The notes beneath the pieces were generated by a model. That model was given only the letters and a program-made list of their open reading frames with translations. It did not search any database and was not told where the DNA came from. Positions 8,344-16,481 of a stretch of DNA of 64,000 bases are shown in pieces. Made by a program: the position numbers and the translations under genes. The DNA is from an uncultured Campylobacter sp. (lineage in GTDB: Bacteria > Campylobacterota > Campylobacteria > Campylobacterales > Campylobacteraceae). Location of the stretch: contig NZ_CALGPY010000014.1 in NCBI RefSeq assembly GCF_937959485.1, positions 1 through 64,000 on the forward strand, written 5' to 3'. The first letter of the stretch is position 1; every line of letters starts with the position of its first letter.

Positions 8344-8652
8344 CCATACGGCGCGAGCGAGGTGGTTTTTGAGCCAGAGGCGCAAAAGGCGCTGCAGCAT
8401 ATCAAGGCCTTGGGGCTTGAGCGGCTAAACGTCTGCATCGCAAAGACGCAGTATAGCTTCAGCGACGATGCCAAAGCGCTTGGGCGTGCGCGCGACTTTA
8501 AGCTCAGCGTCAAAGACCTTCAGATTCGCACGGGAGCTGGCTTCATCGTCGCCGTCTGCGGCAAGATAATGCTTATGCCGGGGCTACCGAAGGTTCCTAA
8601 CGCGCTACATATGAAGATCACGGACGATGGCGTTATAAGCGGATTGGCGTGA
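8344..8652 (+). pseudogene. 3' remnant of formate-tetrahydrofolate ligase
   Basis: About 100 codons encode the C-terminal end of formate-tetrahydrofolate ligase (10-formyl-THF synthetase). The family's CIAKTQYSFSDDAKALG segment, the TGAGFIVA-like segment and the IMLMPGLPKVPNA segment are all in order, preceded by YGASEVVFEPEA. The full enzyme is about 550 residues with an N-terminal nucleotide-binding P-loop; none of that is present. An open frame could start at the GTG at 8362 but would lack the active site. It sits immediately beyond the right repeat of the retron island, so loss of the 5' part and arrival of the island may be connected. Confidence 0.8.
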
Positions 8653-9089
8653 AATTTTATTTTCGGCACTCAAAACCAAAGCTGAAAATTCCGCGCTTAA
8701 AATTTAGCTCCGGCCTAGTCGCGTTTTAAGCTTAGCGTTCGTAGGTACTCAGATGAAAGCGGAGTAGAGTTACCGATTTGCAAAATTTGGCTGAATTTGC
8801 TCGCTTGCGGGTAAATTTTAAGCGCGGGATTTTGCGGATCGGCTTTGCTTTTTAAAAGCAGAGGCGAATTTGACGAGAATTTGACGTTAGGTTCGCCTTT
8901 TAAAATTTGACGAATTGCCCATAATTTCTCGCCAAAGCGGATAAAATTGCTTGCCTTTTTGGCAAATCGCCGCTAATCGTAAATTTGAGATTTTTACGTC
9001 AAATTTAGGGGAAAATCGACGTAACGTATTTCGGTGTTTTTATTGATCAAATTTGCCCAGGAAAGCCAAAAATCCTGCGCGAAACAGAG
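8653..9089. other. Intergenic stretch without recognisable genes
   Basis: AT-rich words (AAATTTG, GAATTTG) alternate with GC-rich blocks. No ORF, RNA or terminator is convincing. Confidence 0.5.
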
Positions 9090-9530
9090 CTAAATTTTCA
9101 CCTTTTCCCACGGCTCGATTCCGCCTGCAACCTCCTCAAAAACGCCTGCGATTTCTATATTTTTTACGCTTAAATTTCGCTCGTAAGCCTTGATATCGCG
9201 CGATTTTAGCTTCTTTTGTAAAAAGGCGAATTCATACTCGATCTGACCGCGAGCGACGCTGATTTTAGCCAAATTTCGCGCGTCAAATTCGCCCACCTTC
9301 GCGGCGTCAAATTTATACCCGCGAGCGCAGACCTGCGCATAAACCTCCGCCAGATACGCATTTACCGCCTCTAGCGCGTTTTCGTGTGCATAAAAGCGGT
9401 CAAGCTGCGGGTGGTTTTTATAGCCCTTGCTAAGTCCCGCCAGCACGTTTTTAGCTAGCAGCGCCTCTCGCCACAGCGCCACAAGCCCCTTTGCATCGAG
9501 ATATTTAAAGCTTATCGTCCAAAGCCTCAT
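9090..9530 (-). CDS. Pyrimidine dimer DNA glycosylase family protein
   Basis: A 146-residue protein. Its N-terminus (MRLWTISFKYLDAKGLVALW) with the following GYKNHPQLDRF segment is typical of the pyrimidine-dimer glycosylase family related to T4 endonuclease V (Pyr_excise). The family excises UV-induced cyclobutane dimers and cuts the backbone. Length fits a single-domain member. It may be convergent with nothing on its left and is separated by about 140 bases from the divergently unrelated gene upstream. Whether it repairs UV damage in this host is untested. Confidence 0.7.
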   Translation of the reverse strand: MRLWTISFKYLDAKGLVALWREALLAKNVLAGLSKGYKNHPQLDRFYAHENALEAVNAYLAEVYAQVCARGYKFDAAKVGEFDARNLAKISVARGQIEYEFAFLQKKLKSRDIKAYERNLSVKNIEIAGVFEEVAGGIEPWEKVKI

Positions 9531-9669
9531 TTTTGCCTTTCGTTAAATTTCGTCGTCAAATTCGGCGCGCTTTGCGCCGCAGCCTGAGTGGCGATAAATT
9601 CGCGTCTTAAATTTAGCCAGGCTCTACCGAAGCTAAAATTTTACCTCGCTGCGCCTCTAAATTTCCCGC

Positions 9670-10776
9670 TCATTGCAGCTTGCCTCTGCATAGCACGGTG
9701 ATCTTTTCTATGACCTCGCCGCCGCTAACGAGGTAGGCGAACTCGTATAAATTTACGACGGGGCAGATGTGGTTCGGATAAATTTCGAGCCGATCGCCCA
9801 TGCGCACGGCGTCTCGTAGCGCTCTGTCGCAGATGATCGCATGCTCGTCGTAAACGCCATTTATCCACACATCCGTGCCCTTTATGCGCCCGAGCCCGGG
9901 CGTGGCGGTGAAGCCCTCGGTACGCCTTTGCTGCGTGAGTCCCTTGGCGCCGACGTCGGTGATGGTGCGATCCGCCGTAGGCCTGCTGATGACGGTCGTA
10001 AGGATACTCGCCGCGTTCATCGAATAATCGCCGTACGCCTGCGCCTGCGAGGCGTCCATAAAGATATAGGTGCCCGGGCGGATCTCGGTGACGCCCTTTA
10101 AAATTTCAAAATCGTTTATGAGTGATGGCGTCGAGCCGATACTAACGACGCGTGCGGGCAGAGCCAGCTCACGCGCGATATCCGCAAACTCCAGCGTGCG
10201 GCGCTGCGCGGCTAGGTGGACGCGCTCGCACTCGCTTTTATCGGCAGCCTTGTAGGAGTAGCCGTCGTGGGAGAATACGCCGCGGAATTCGATATTTTTG
10301 CAGCCTTTTAGAAATTTTATAAACGCTGCGAAATCCTGCTTTTCCACAAAGCCCGAGCGGTTTTCGCCCACTTCGATCTCGGCAAGCACGCAGGCCTTCG
10401 TGCCGCTGCGCTCAAAGGCGCACTCTATTAGGCGCGCCTGCTCTATGCTATCTGCGCCGAAGCTTAAGTTTATCCCCGCGCGCAAAAGTGCGATGATGCG
10501 CTGAAATTTCAGCTCGCCCACGATCTCGTTTGCGATAAATATATCTTTCAGCCCGTTTGCCGCCATAATCTCGGCCTCGCCCGTTTTGGCGACCGTGATG
10601 CCCGCAGCGCCGATGCTCTCTTGCAGCTTCGCGAAATAGGGCATTTTGTGCGTTTTGGTGTGCGGGCGCAGGCTCACGCCCGCGGCGTCCGCGTAGCTTT
10701 GCATCTTTTGCAGGTTGCGAAGCACGATCTCGCGATCAATCAGCAACGCCGGCGTGTCGATGTCGGATACTCTCAT
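9670..10776 (-). CDS. D-threonine aldolase / D-serine dehydratase-like PLP enzyme
   Basis: A 368-residue alanine-racemase-fold enzyme. RPHTKTHK at residues 37-44 is the PLP-lysine region of the D-threonine aldolase and DSD1 family. GVFSHDGYSY and GSTPSLI help bind cofactor. The C-terminal YPNHICPVVNLYE carries the His and Cys expected for the metal site of the D-serine-dehydratase-like domain. It would act on a D-3-hydroxyamino acid in the cytoplasm; the exact substrate is uncertain. AGGAGG precedes the ATG. Confidence 0.8.
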   Translation of the reverse strand: MRVSDIDTPALLIDREIVLRNLQKMQSYADAAGVSLRPHTKTHKMPYFAKLQESIGAAGITVAKTGEAEIMAANGLKDIFIANEIVGELKFQRIIALLRAGINLSFGADSIEQARLIECAFERSGTKACVLAEIEVGENRSGFVEKQDFAAFIKFLKGCKNIEFRGVFSHDGYSYKAADKSECERVHLAAQRRTLEFADIARELALPARVVSIGSTPSLINDFEILKGVTEIRPGTYIFMDASQAQAYGDYSMNAASILTTVISRPTADRTITDVGAKGLTQQRRTEGFTATPGLGRIKGTDVWINGVYDEHAIICDRALRDAVRMGDRLEIYPNHICPVVNLYEFAYLVSGGEVIEKITVLCRGKLQ

Positions 10777-11108
10777 AAGCTTCCTCCTAGTTAAATTTAC
10801 GAAATTTTAATGCAGCCGTGCTTAGTAGCTGCGCCCGTTTTGCAGTGCCTAAATTTTAAAATTTAGCGCCGCTTGCAAAGGGCGAAATTTACCTGTCGCT
10901 TGCAAAAATCGGAATTTGCGCGCCGTAAATTTAGCGCCGCCTGCGAAATGCGGCTTGCTCGCTGCAAATTCGGCGCCATTCGCGAAGCGTCTGAATTTAG
11001 CGGGCAAATTTATGATTCTGCGCCGCATGTTTTCAAATCGCCTCCTATTTTTGTGCCGCCAGTTTCTTAGCGGCGCCTCATTTCTAGCGCGCATTGCTTT
11101 GCGATTTG
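10777..11108. repeat. Intergenic RAATTY-rich stretch
   Basis: No gene. Between about 10850 and 11030 words such as GAAATTTAC, GGAATTTG, TAAATTTAG, AAATTCGG and TGAATTTAG recur every 15-30 bases, separated by GCCGC-rich blocks. Overlapping short ORFs on both strands are by-products of this composition. Confidence 0.5.
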
Positions 11109-11822
11109 CTATTTTTTGTCCTGAAGCACCTTATCGCGCCATTTCGAGTTTGCTTTGTTGTCGGTCGCTACGTCTTTGGATATCTCGGCTGCCGCTTCAA
11201 AATTTTTACTCACGCCCTCTTTGGAATTCTCGTATTTTAAGGCGTTTTCGCTTCTGATGCCGATGCTTTGCGCTTCGCTTGCGGCGTCGATATTAGCGCC
11301 TAAAAAGATAAACTCCCAGTCGTATTTTTCCTGCTTGTCGCTAATCATCTTCTTAATCTGCGCTTTGGAGTATTCGCGGCTTGAATTTTCCATCCCGTCG
11401 GTGATGATGACGAAAAGCACGCGATTGTTTTTGGCATAGATGTCGGGCACTCGCTCGATACGCGCTATCGTGCTGCCGACGGCGTCAAGTAGCGCGGTGT
11501 TGCCGCCGGCGTAGTACTCTTTGGATGTTAGGTTTTCGACCTTTTTAAGCGGCGTGCGATCGTGGATGACATTAAATTTCGTATCGAAAAGCACGGTCGT
11601 GACGCTGGCGTCGATCCCCTCTTTGCGCTCCTTTTCTATCATCGAGTTAAATCCGCCGATCGTGTCGCTCTCAAGCCCGCTCATCGAGCCTGATTTATCT
11701 AAGATCAGTACCAATTCCAGGTGATTTACGCCGTCTTTATGATCGGGCGGCGTGGCGAGCTCTACGCTTTTGGCAAACATTATGCCCGCAAGCGCGGCTA
11801 CAAGAAGGATGATTTTTTTCAT
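11109..11822 (-). CDS. Exported von Willebrand factor A domain protein
   Basis: A 237-residue protein with a signal peptide (MKKIILLVAALAGIMFAKS) and a VWA domain. The MIDAS motif DKSGS is at residues 42-46 (DxSxS), followed by FNSMI, TVLFDT and VIITDGMEN, which supply the remaining metal ligands. It would sit in the periplasm and bind a partner through a divalent metal. No partner gene is adjacent. AAGGAG lies directly upstream of the ATG. Confidence 0.8.
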   Translation of the reverse strand: MKKIILLVAALAGIMFAKSVELATPPDHKDGVNHLELVLILDKSGSMSGLESDTIGGFNSMIEKERKEGIDASVTTVLFDTKFNVIHDRTPLKKVENLTSKEYYAGGNTALLDAVGSTIARIERVPDIYAKNNRVLFVIITDGMENSSREYSKAQIKKMISDKQEKYDWEFIFLGANIDAASEAQSIGIRSENALKYENSKEGVSKNFEAAAEISKDVATDNKANSKWRDKVLQDKK

Positions 11823-12145
11823 AGGGGCTCCTTTGTTAAAATTTCATTATTTTACTATTGTATCGCTTAATCAATGAAATTTTATCGCTAAAGCTTCACC
11901 GCACGCCTCTGCTGGGTAAATTTTAATACGAAATTTTGTTGCGGAATTTTAACGTATCTTTGCGCACGGCGCCGCAAAGTTCGGCGTGACATAGAATTTT
12001 GCATGGCGCAGAATTTCATCGCGAAATTTTAAGGCGCAGAATTTTATACGGCACGGGATTACGCGTGCAAATTTATGCAGCACGGAATTTTACGACGCAA
12101 AATTCCACGTGGCGTGGAATTTATGGAATTTACGCCGCCGCAAAA
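11823..12145. repeat. Intergenic stretch with RAATTY array
   Basis: No gene. The part at about 11985-12135 holds nine RAATTY hexamers (GAATTT, AAATTT, AAATTC) in about 150 bases, each separated by GGCGCA/GCACGG-like blocks. Confidence 0.6.
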
Positions 12146-13039
12146 TCAAACATCTGCGGATCTGCTCCGTTTTGCGCTGAGGTAGCTTCCGATCTCGCTT
12201 ATCAAAACGCCTGCGAGGATGAGCGCCGCGCCTAAAATTTGCATCGCGCTTAGCCTCTCGCCGCCCACGAATACGCCCATAATGCCCGCCGTCACGGGCT
12301 CGAGCGTGAAAAACAGAGCGGTTTTTACGGGCGTCGTGTATTTTTGCATCAAAGCCTGCGCAAAAAAGCCAAAAACCGTTCCCAGCAGGCAGATCACCGC
12401 CATCGCGACGAAAAAGCTTCGATCCATCACCGGCACGATGCTGACTCTTTCAAAAAAGATCGCCGCAAAGCAGCAAAGCACGCTTAAGCAGAGGATCTGT
12501 ACGTAGGCGATGCCCGCTACGTCGCAGCTTTGCACGAAGCGGTTGGTCAGCACGATGTGAAACGAATACGCGCACGCGCAGACTAGCGCCAGCGCTTCAC
12601 CCTTGCCCAGGCCTAGCTGCGTGTCGCCGATGAGATAGAGCCCAGCGATCGCAAGCGCGATGCCAGCGTAGGCGTAGGAGTAAATTTTGTGCCTAAACAG
12701 CGCCGCGGCGATGAAGGGCACGAGTGCGACGTTTAGACCGATGATGAACGCCACGGAGGAGCTTTGCGCAAATTTAAAGGCGAAGGTCTGCGACGTAAAA
12801 CCTGCGAATAAAAACAGGCTAAGCACCGCGCCGTGCTTGATCTCGCGCGAAGTTATGGTCTTGAGCTTCGGGAAAAATATCACGCCTGCGATGATACTCG
12901 CGGCGAAAAAGCGCCAAAATAGCAGCACGAAGACGTTGTTGCTCGCAAGTGCCTGCGAGGTGGGCAGATACCCGAGCCCAAAAGCGATCGCCACGAAGAC
13001 CATTCCGATGTCGGCTCTGAATTCCAAACTTTTATTCAT
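12146..13039 (-). CDS. EamA/DMT-family transporter
   Basis: A 297-residue inner-membrane protein with about ten hydrophobic segments arranged as two EamA repeats. The first repeat starts with IGMVFVAIAFGLGYLPTSQA, the second around GKGEALALVCACAYSFHIVL. TLEPVTAGIMGVFVGGERL near the end is the usual family signature. DMT carriers export metabolites such as amino acids; the substrate is unknown. AAAAAGGACG precedes the ATG. Confidence 0.8.
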   Translation of the reverse strand: MNKSLEFRADIGMVFVAIAFGLGYLPTSQALASNNVFVLLFWRFFAASIIAGVIFFPKLKTITSREIKHGAVLSLFLFAGFTSQTFAFKFAQSSSVAFIIGLNVALVPFIAAALFRHKIYSYAYAGIALAIAGLYLIGDTQLGLGKGEALALVCACAYSFHIVLTNRFVQSCDVAGIAYVQILCLSVLCCFAAIFFERVSIVPVMDRSFFVAMAVICLLGTVFGFFAQALMQKYTTPVKTALFFTLEPVTAGIMGVFVGGERLSAMQILGAALILAGVLISEIGSYLSAKRSRSADV

Positions 13040-13356
13040 CTGCGTCCTTTTTGAAAATTTAAAGTCGTAATTTTACGAAATTTTAGGTAAAAAATAGGCT
13101 AAATTTTGGCGGAGCGATTTAGAATTTAGGATTTTAAAATCGCGAGTTAAATTTTAGCGCCTAGCTCGTTTTAAGTTTTCGGCTCGTCTTTTTGGGCTTG
13201 CGCGCACTTGTTCGCGCGATCATTATGCCGCTTTGCTACGCGTACATTTTACGGCTACTACTCGCGCGATCATTATGCTGCTTTGCTACGGCTTATCATA
13301 AATTTTCATAGCTATTGCTCGCGCGTGGCTAAATTTAAAATTTAATCGCCCGCGCC
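13040..13356. other. Intergenic stretch with a direct repeat
   Basis: No gene is seen. A 29-bp direct repeat occupies 13212-13240 and 13262-13290. The rest is AT/GC mosaic filler. Confidence 0.5.
13212..13290. repeat. 29-bp direct repeat, 50-bp period
   Basis: TCGCGCGATCATTATGCCGC and the next nine bases (CTTTGCTAC-like) recur once at a 50-base offset with one substitution (CCG/CTG). A shorter TCGCGCG follows about 60 bases later. Only two full copies are present, so this is not a CRISPR. Confidence 0.75.
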
Positions 13357-14064
13357 CTATTTGTCATTTTTTGGAATTTCTATGTTTGCGCGCTCATTCG
13401 CGCCTTTTAAACTTATAGTTTTTCTGAGCGTGGATTTAAGGGGAGTCTTTGCCTCTTTTGATTTCATCATCTTATAGCGCCTCTTTCTTATCTCTGCTTC
13501 GATAAATTTTATATCTTGCTGTGCGTATGGGAATGAGAGCGTAAAATTTTTGCTGCTTTGCCCGTCTTCTACTATCAAAATCGGCATCTCACCCCTCATC
13601 CCTTTCTCCGTAAGGGCATTTTCTATATCGATCTTTGTGCTAAATTTAAACGACAAAAATCTCCACTCTTTCCTTACGGTGCGGCTGTCCATGATGACGC
13701 CCTTTTCAGATAACGGCAGTATGGCAATTAGCATCATTGCAAGACCCATCACGATCACGAGTGCGGCCTCGCCGCCGCCTCTTTGCATATACCCGCCTAC
13801 GCATAAAGGGTCGTTTGCATCAAAGCATGCAACTTTACCTCCGCCTCTTGTTGTTTTTATCCAAGGCTCATCAAACGCCACCAACGAACCCCAGGATAAA
13901 AATAGCACGATAAGCATAGTTTTTGCTATGGGGCTAGGAGGTATGAGCCAGGCGCCCTTTTGCACGGTTTTATAAGAGACCTTACTTTTAAAAGCCATGC
14001 TTTTTAAAATGGCAAGTCCAAGCAGTAAAAGATTTATGCCGAATACCAAATATAAAAATATCAT
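13357..14064 (-). CDS. Membrane protein of unknown function, paralogue 1
   Basis: A 235-residue protein with an N-terminal membrane segment (residues 1-20), a second near SPIAKTMLIVLFLSWGSLV, and a third near ALVIVMGLAMMLIAILPL, followed by a soluble C-terminal domain. YKTV-G---IPPSP, CFDANDPLCVGGYMQ, KEWRFL and FPYAQQDIKFIE are shared in order with the gene just upstream (IPTDP, CFEEGDPRCVDGYLQ, KEWEVL, LYARRDIDFLQ). The paired cysteines lie between membrane segments, probably in the periplasm. The family is not recognised. Confidence 0.65.
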   Translation of the reverse strand: MIFLYLVFGINLLLLGLAILKSMAFKSKVSYKTVQKGAWLIPPSPIAKTMLIVLFLSWGSLVAFDEPWIKTTRGGGKVACFDANDPLCVGGYMQRGGGEAALVIVMGLAMMLIAILPLSEKGVIMDSRTVRKEWRFLSFKFSTKIDIENALTEKGMRGEMPILIVEDGQSSKNFTLSFPYAQQDIKFIEAEIRKRRYKMMKSKEAKTPLKSTLRKTISLKGANERANIEIPKNDK

Positions 14065-14106
14065 ACTGCCGCCTTAAATTTAGATATTTTTAGCGTTAAA
14101 TTAAGC

Positions 14107-14796
14107 TCAAGCATCCTGCTCGCTCGCTTCGGCTTTTGAAATTTCAGCTAGCTTTTCTAATATAAAATTTTGCAAAAAATCTATATCTCTTCGTGCATAT
14201 AAAAATCCCGCTCCGAATTTAACGCCGCTAATTTTGCCTCGTATGCTTATTATTTTTACGCCTCTTATAAACCCTACGGCGCATATCATTTCGTCAAAGC
14301 CTATTTTTTCCGTATGCCTAAACGGCAGAACCTCCCATTCTTTGTAGATGCCGCTTTTATCTATTCTGATTCCTTTTTGAATTAGCACGATAAAGGAAAA
14401 AATTATGGCACAAACAGATATGATTTTGCCGAGTATTAGTCTTGGCTCGCTTATTTGCAGATACCCATCCACGCATCTGGGATCACCTTCTTCGAAGCAT
14501 CTTAAATTTATGCCTGCCGCTTTGTATTCCTGCGAGCAAATTTTATCGTGGGTGTAAAAGCAGGGTATCGGATTACCGTTGTGTTTTGCTACGTGCGGGC
14601 TAGATAGAGTGACTACACCGAAGCTTAGGCATATTATAAACATAGGTATCTTTAAAAGCGGATCGGTTGGGATAAATAATGTCCCGCGATAGACGGTTTT
14701 ATACGATCTGTTTGTCTGAAGCAATGAAACAAGAAGGCAAAAGCCTATCGTAACATAAAGGATTATCGTAGCAAACTCGACTATACTTTGCGACAT
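14107..14796 (-). CDS. Membrane protein of unknown function, paralogue 2
   Basis: About 229 residues from the ATG at 14796 (MSQSIVEF). An upstream TTG at 14826 would add ten residues, but AAGG sits at a better distance from the ATG. It has the same layout as its neighbour: three hydrophobic segments, a cysteine-bearing loop and a soluble tail. The loop carries an extra insert with more cysteines (CFYTHDKIC, then CFEEGDPRC). The tandem arrangement indicates gene duplication. Function unknown. Confidence 0.65.
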   Translation of the reverse strand: MSQSIVEFATIILYVTIGFCLLVSLLQTNRSYKTVYRGTLFIPTDPLLKIPMFIICLSFGVVTLSSPHVAKHNGNPIPCFYTHDKICSQEYKAAGINLRCFEEGDPRCVDGYLQISEPRLILGKIISVCAIIFSFIVLIQKGIRIDKSGIYKEWEVLPFRHTEKIGFDEMICAVGFIRGVKIISIRGKISGVKFGAGFLYARRDIDFLQNFILEKLAEISKAEASEQDA

Positions 14797-14909
14797 AATA
14801 ATGACCTTGTTTTTTAGATTACGCAAGCTCGCGTCTTTGGCAATTTTAGCGCAAAATTTCTAAATTTACGAGATTCTAAGCGCGCTTTTTATAAATCGCG
14901 ATTAGAATT

Positions 14910-15026
14910 TTATCTCGCTAGCGTGATCTTGCCGAGCGAAAGGCGGATTAAATTTTTAGCTTTTAGATCTTGCAGCACGCGGTTTATGACGTTGCGCGAG
15001 GTGCCTAGGCGCTCTTGCGATGCCAT
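14910..15026 (-). pseudogene. Crp/Fnr-type helix-turn-helix remnant
   Basis: A 38-codon frame ends in a stop at 14910-14912. MASQERLGTSRNVINRVLQD followed by LKAKNLIRLSLGKITLAR matches the C-terminal DNA-binding helices of Crp/Fnr regulators, including the SRxxINRVLxDL recognition helix. The roughly 180 residues of the cyclic-nucleotide-binding-like domain are absent; upstream sequence is AT filler and then a divergent gene. It is most likely a deletion remnant. Confidence 0.65.
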
Positions 15027-15061
15027 AAAGCGCCTTAAAATTTTGCGGCCTAAATCTTAAT

Positions 15062-15098
15062 GATAATTATCTAAATATTTAAAATCGCACAATATAAT
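15062..15098 (+). promoter_or_regulatory. Fur-box-like site and promoter of the PepSY gene
   Basis: A perfect palindrome GATAATTATC (15062-15071) within TAATGATAATTATCTAAAT resembles the core of Fur operators. A TATAAT follows at 15093-15098, placing the palindrome over the -35 region. Iron-bound Fur there would block transcription. This fits the iron-uptake association of PepSY-TM proteins. Fur binding is inferred. Confidence 0.55.
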
Positions 15099-15147
15099 TG
15101 CGAACCTCAATCAAATAAAGATTAAATTTATCTCGCAAGGATCTACA

Positions 15148-16308
15148 ATGAGCTCGCTTTTGAAGCGCAATAAAATTTTGTTTAACGTCCATCTTATTTT
15201 GTCGATCGTTTTTTCTATCCCGCTGCTTATTATAGGCGTGACGGGCGCGATTTTGTCGTATCAGCACGAGCTTGAGGCGCTAATAAACGCGGGCTCTAAA
15301 AAGGTCGAAAAAACAGGCGAAATGCAAAGCATAGAGAAAATTCTGCAAAGCTTTAGCGAGCAAACAGGCGCTAAGCAGCCCGTAAGGCTCGTCGTGCCCA
15401 AAAGCGATGACGAAGCCTTCGTCATTTACGCAAACAGAAATGATGCATATCTGGTCGATCCATACACCGCGCAGATCATCGGCAAGGATCGCGGCACGGG
15501 CTTTGTGCTAACGGTGATGGCGCTGCATCGAAATTTGGGCCTAGCGCTAAGCGGCAATAAAACTGCAGGCGAGGTCGGTAAACAGATCGTAGGCGCGAGT
15601 GTCGTGGTGATGATACTGCTCGTAATAAGCGGCGTCTGGCTGCATTTCCCAAGGCTTAGACGCAAATTTATCGAAGCTATAAAGCCAAATTTTAAACTCA
15701 AAAAATACGCTCTTTTTTATAACCTACACACGAGCCTAGGCTCGCTAAGTGCAGTGATTTACCTGCTTATCTGCTTAACCGGGCTTAACTGGTCGTATAG
15801 CTGGTATAACGATGCCGTGACGAAGCTTTTCGTAAGTTCGCAAAATTTACCGCAAGCTAGCGCGCCTAAAGCCGCCGCTTCTAAAGATCACGCCGCCGCA
15901 CCTGCTAAAGATGAGGGCAAAAAACCCGCTACGTATAAATTTAGCGACGCGCAGAGGGCTTATGAGATATTCAGATCAAGTGGCATAGAGTATAAAGAAT
16001 TTACCCTAATGCTCGCAGCCAGAGATAAGATCGGCGTCAGGTATTATGAGCCCGACGCGCCCGCTACCGCCCGTCCAAAAGGCGCGAGCGTGAAGCTAAA
16101 GGAGGGCAAGGTCGCGGAGCAGAAGCAGACGGACGGTATCACCGTGGGCGAGTTTAAAGATGCGAACTATCAGCTTCACACGGGCTATTTTTTCGGGCTA
16201 GCGGGTAAAATTTTATGGTCGCTCGTTTCGCTTTGTATGGCGCTTTTTATCTTTAGTGGCTTTTATATGACGGTAAAAAGGGCGTTTAAGTCAGAAAATC
16301 TCGGCTAA
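15148..16308 (+). CDS. PepSY-associated TM protein (PiuB-like)
   Basis: A 386-residue inner-membrane protein with four main hydrophobic segments. LILSIVFSIPLLIIGVTGAI at the N-terminus is followed by SYQHELE. Later come VVMILLVISGVWLHFPRLRR, the NLHTSLGSL segment with a likely haem- or metal-facing His, and a final FSGFYMTVKRAF. The large periplasmic loops carry PepSY-like folds. Relatives are iron-regulated membrane proteins, some acting as siderophore or ferric reductases. An A/P/K-rich stretch (about residues 240-265) is low-complexity linker. AAGGAT precedes the ATG, and the Fur-like site upstream suggests induction by iron starvation. Confidence 0.8.
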   Translation: MSSLLKRNKILFNVHLILSIVFSIPLLIIGVTGAILSYQHELEALINAGSKKVEKTGEMQSIEKILQSFSEQTGAKQPVRLVVPKSDDEAFVIYANRNDAYLVDPYTAQIIGKDRGTGFVLTVMALHRNLGLALSGNKTAGEVGKQIVGASVVVMILLVISGVWLHFPRLRRKFIEAIKPNFKLKKYALFYNLHTSLGSLSAVIYLLICLTGLNWSYSWYNDAVTKLFVSSQNLPQASAPKAAASKDHAAAPAKDEGKKPATYKFSDAQRAYEIFRSSGIEYKEFTLMLAARDKIGVRYYEPDAPATARPKGASVKLKEGKVAEQKQTDGITVGEFKDANYQLHTGYFFGLAGKILWSLVSLCMALFIFSGFYMTVKRAFKSENLG

Positions 16309-16481
16309 ATTTTACTTTGGCGATAGAGGTGCGACGAGCGGAGCAAGAGAGCCCAATACCTACAAAGCATTGAGATGAAATTTGCCGAAGCGGATCAAGA
16401 AAAGCCCCGATTTAACGATATTTGAGACATTCTAAAATTATCGCGGATTAAGTCTTAAGGCTATATTGCTCGTGCATTTTA

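Noticed and set aside
10849..11094. Overlapping short ORFs on both strands
   Set aside because: By-products of an RAATTY-rich intergenic stretch; no ribosome-binding sites.
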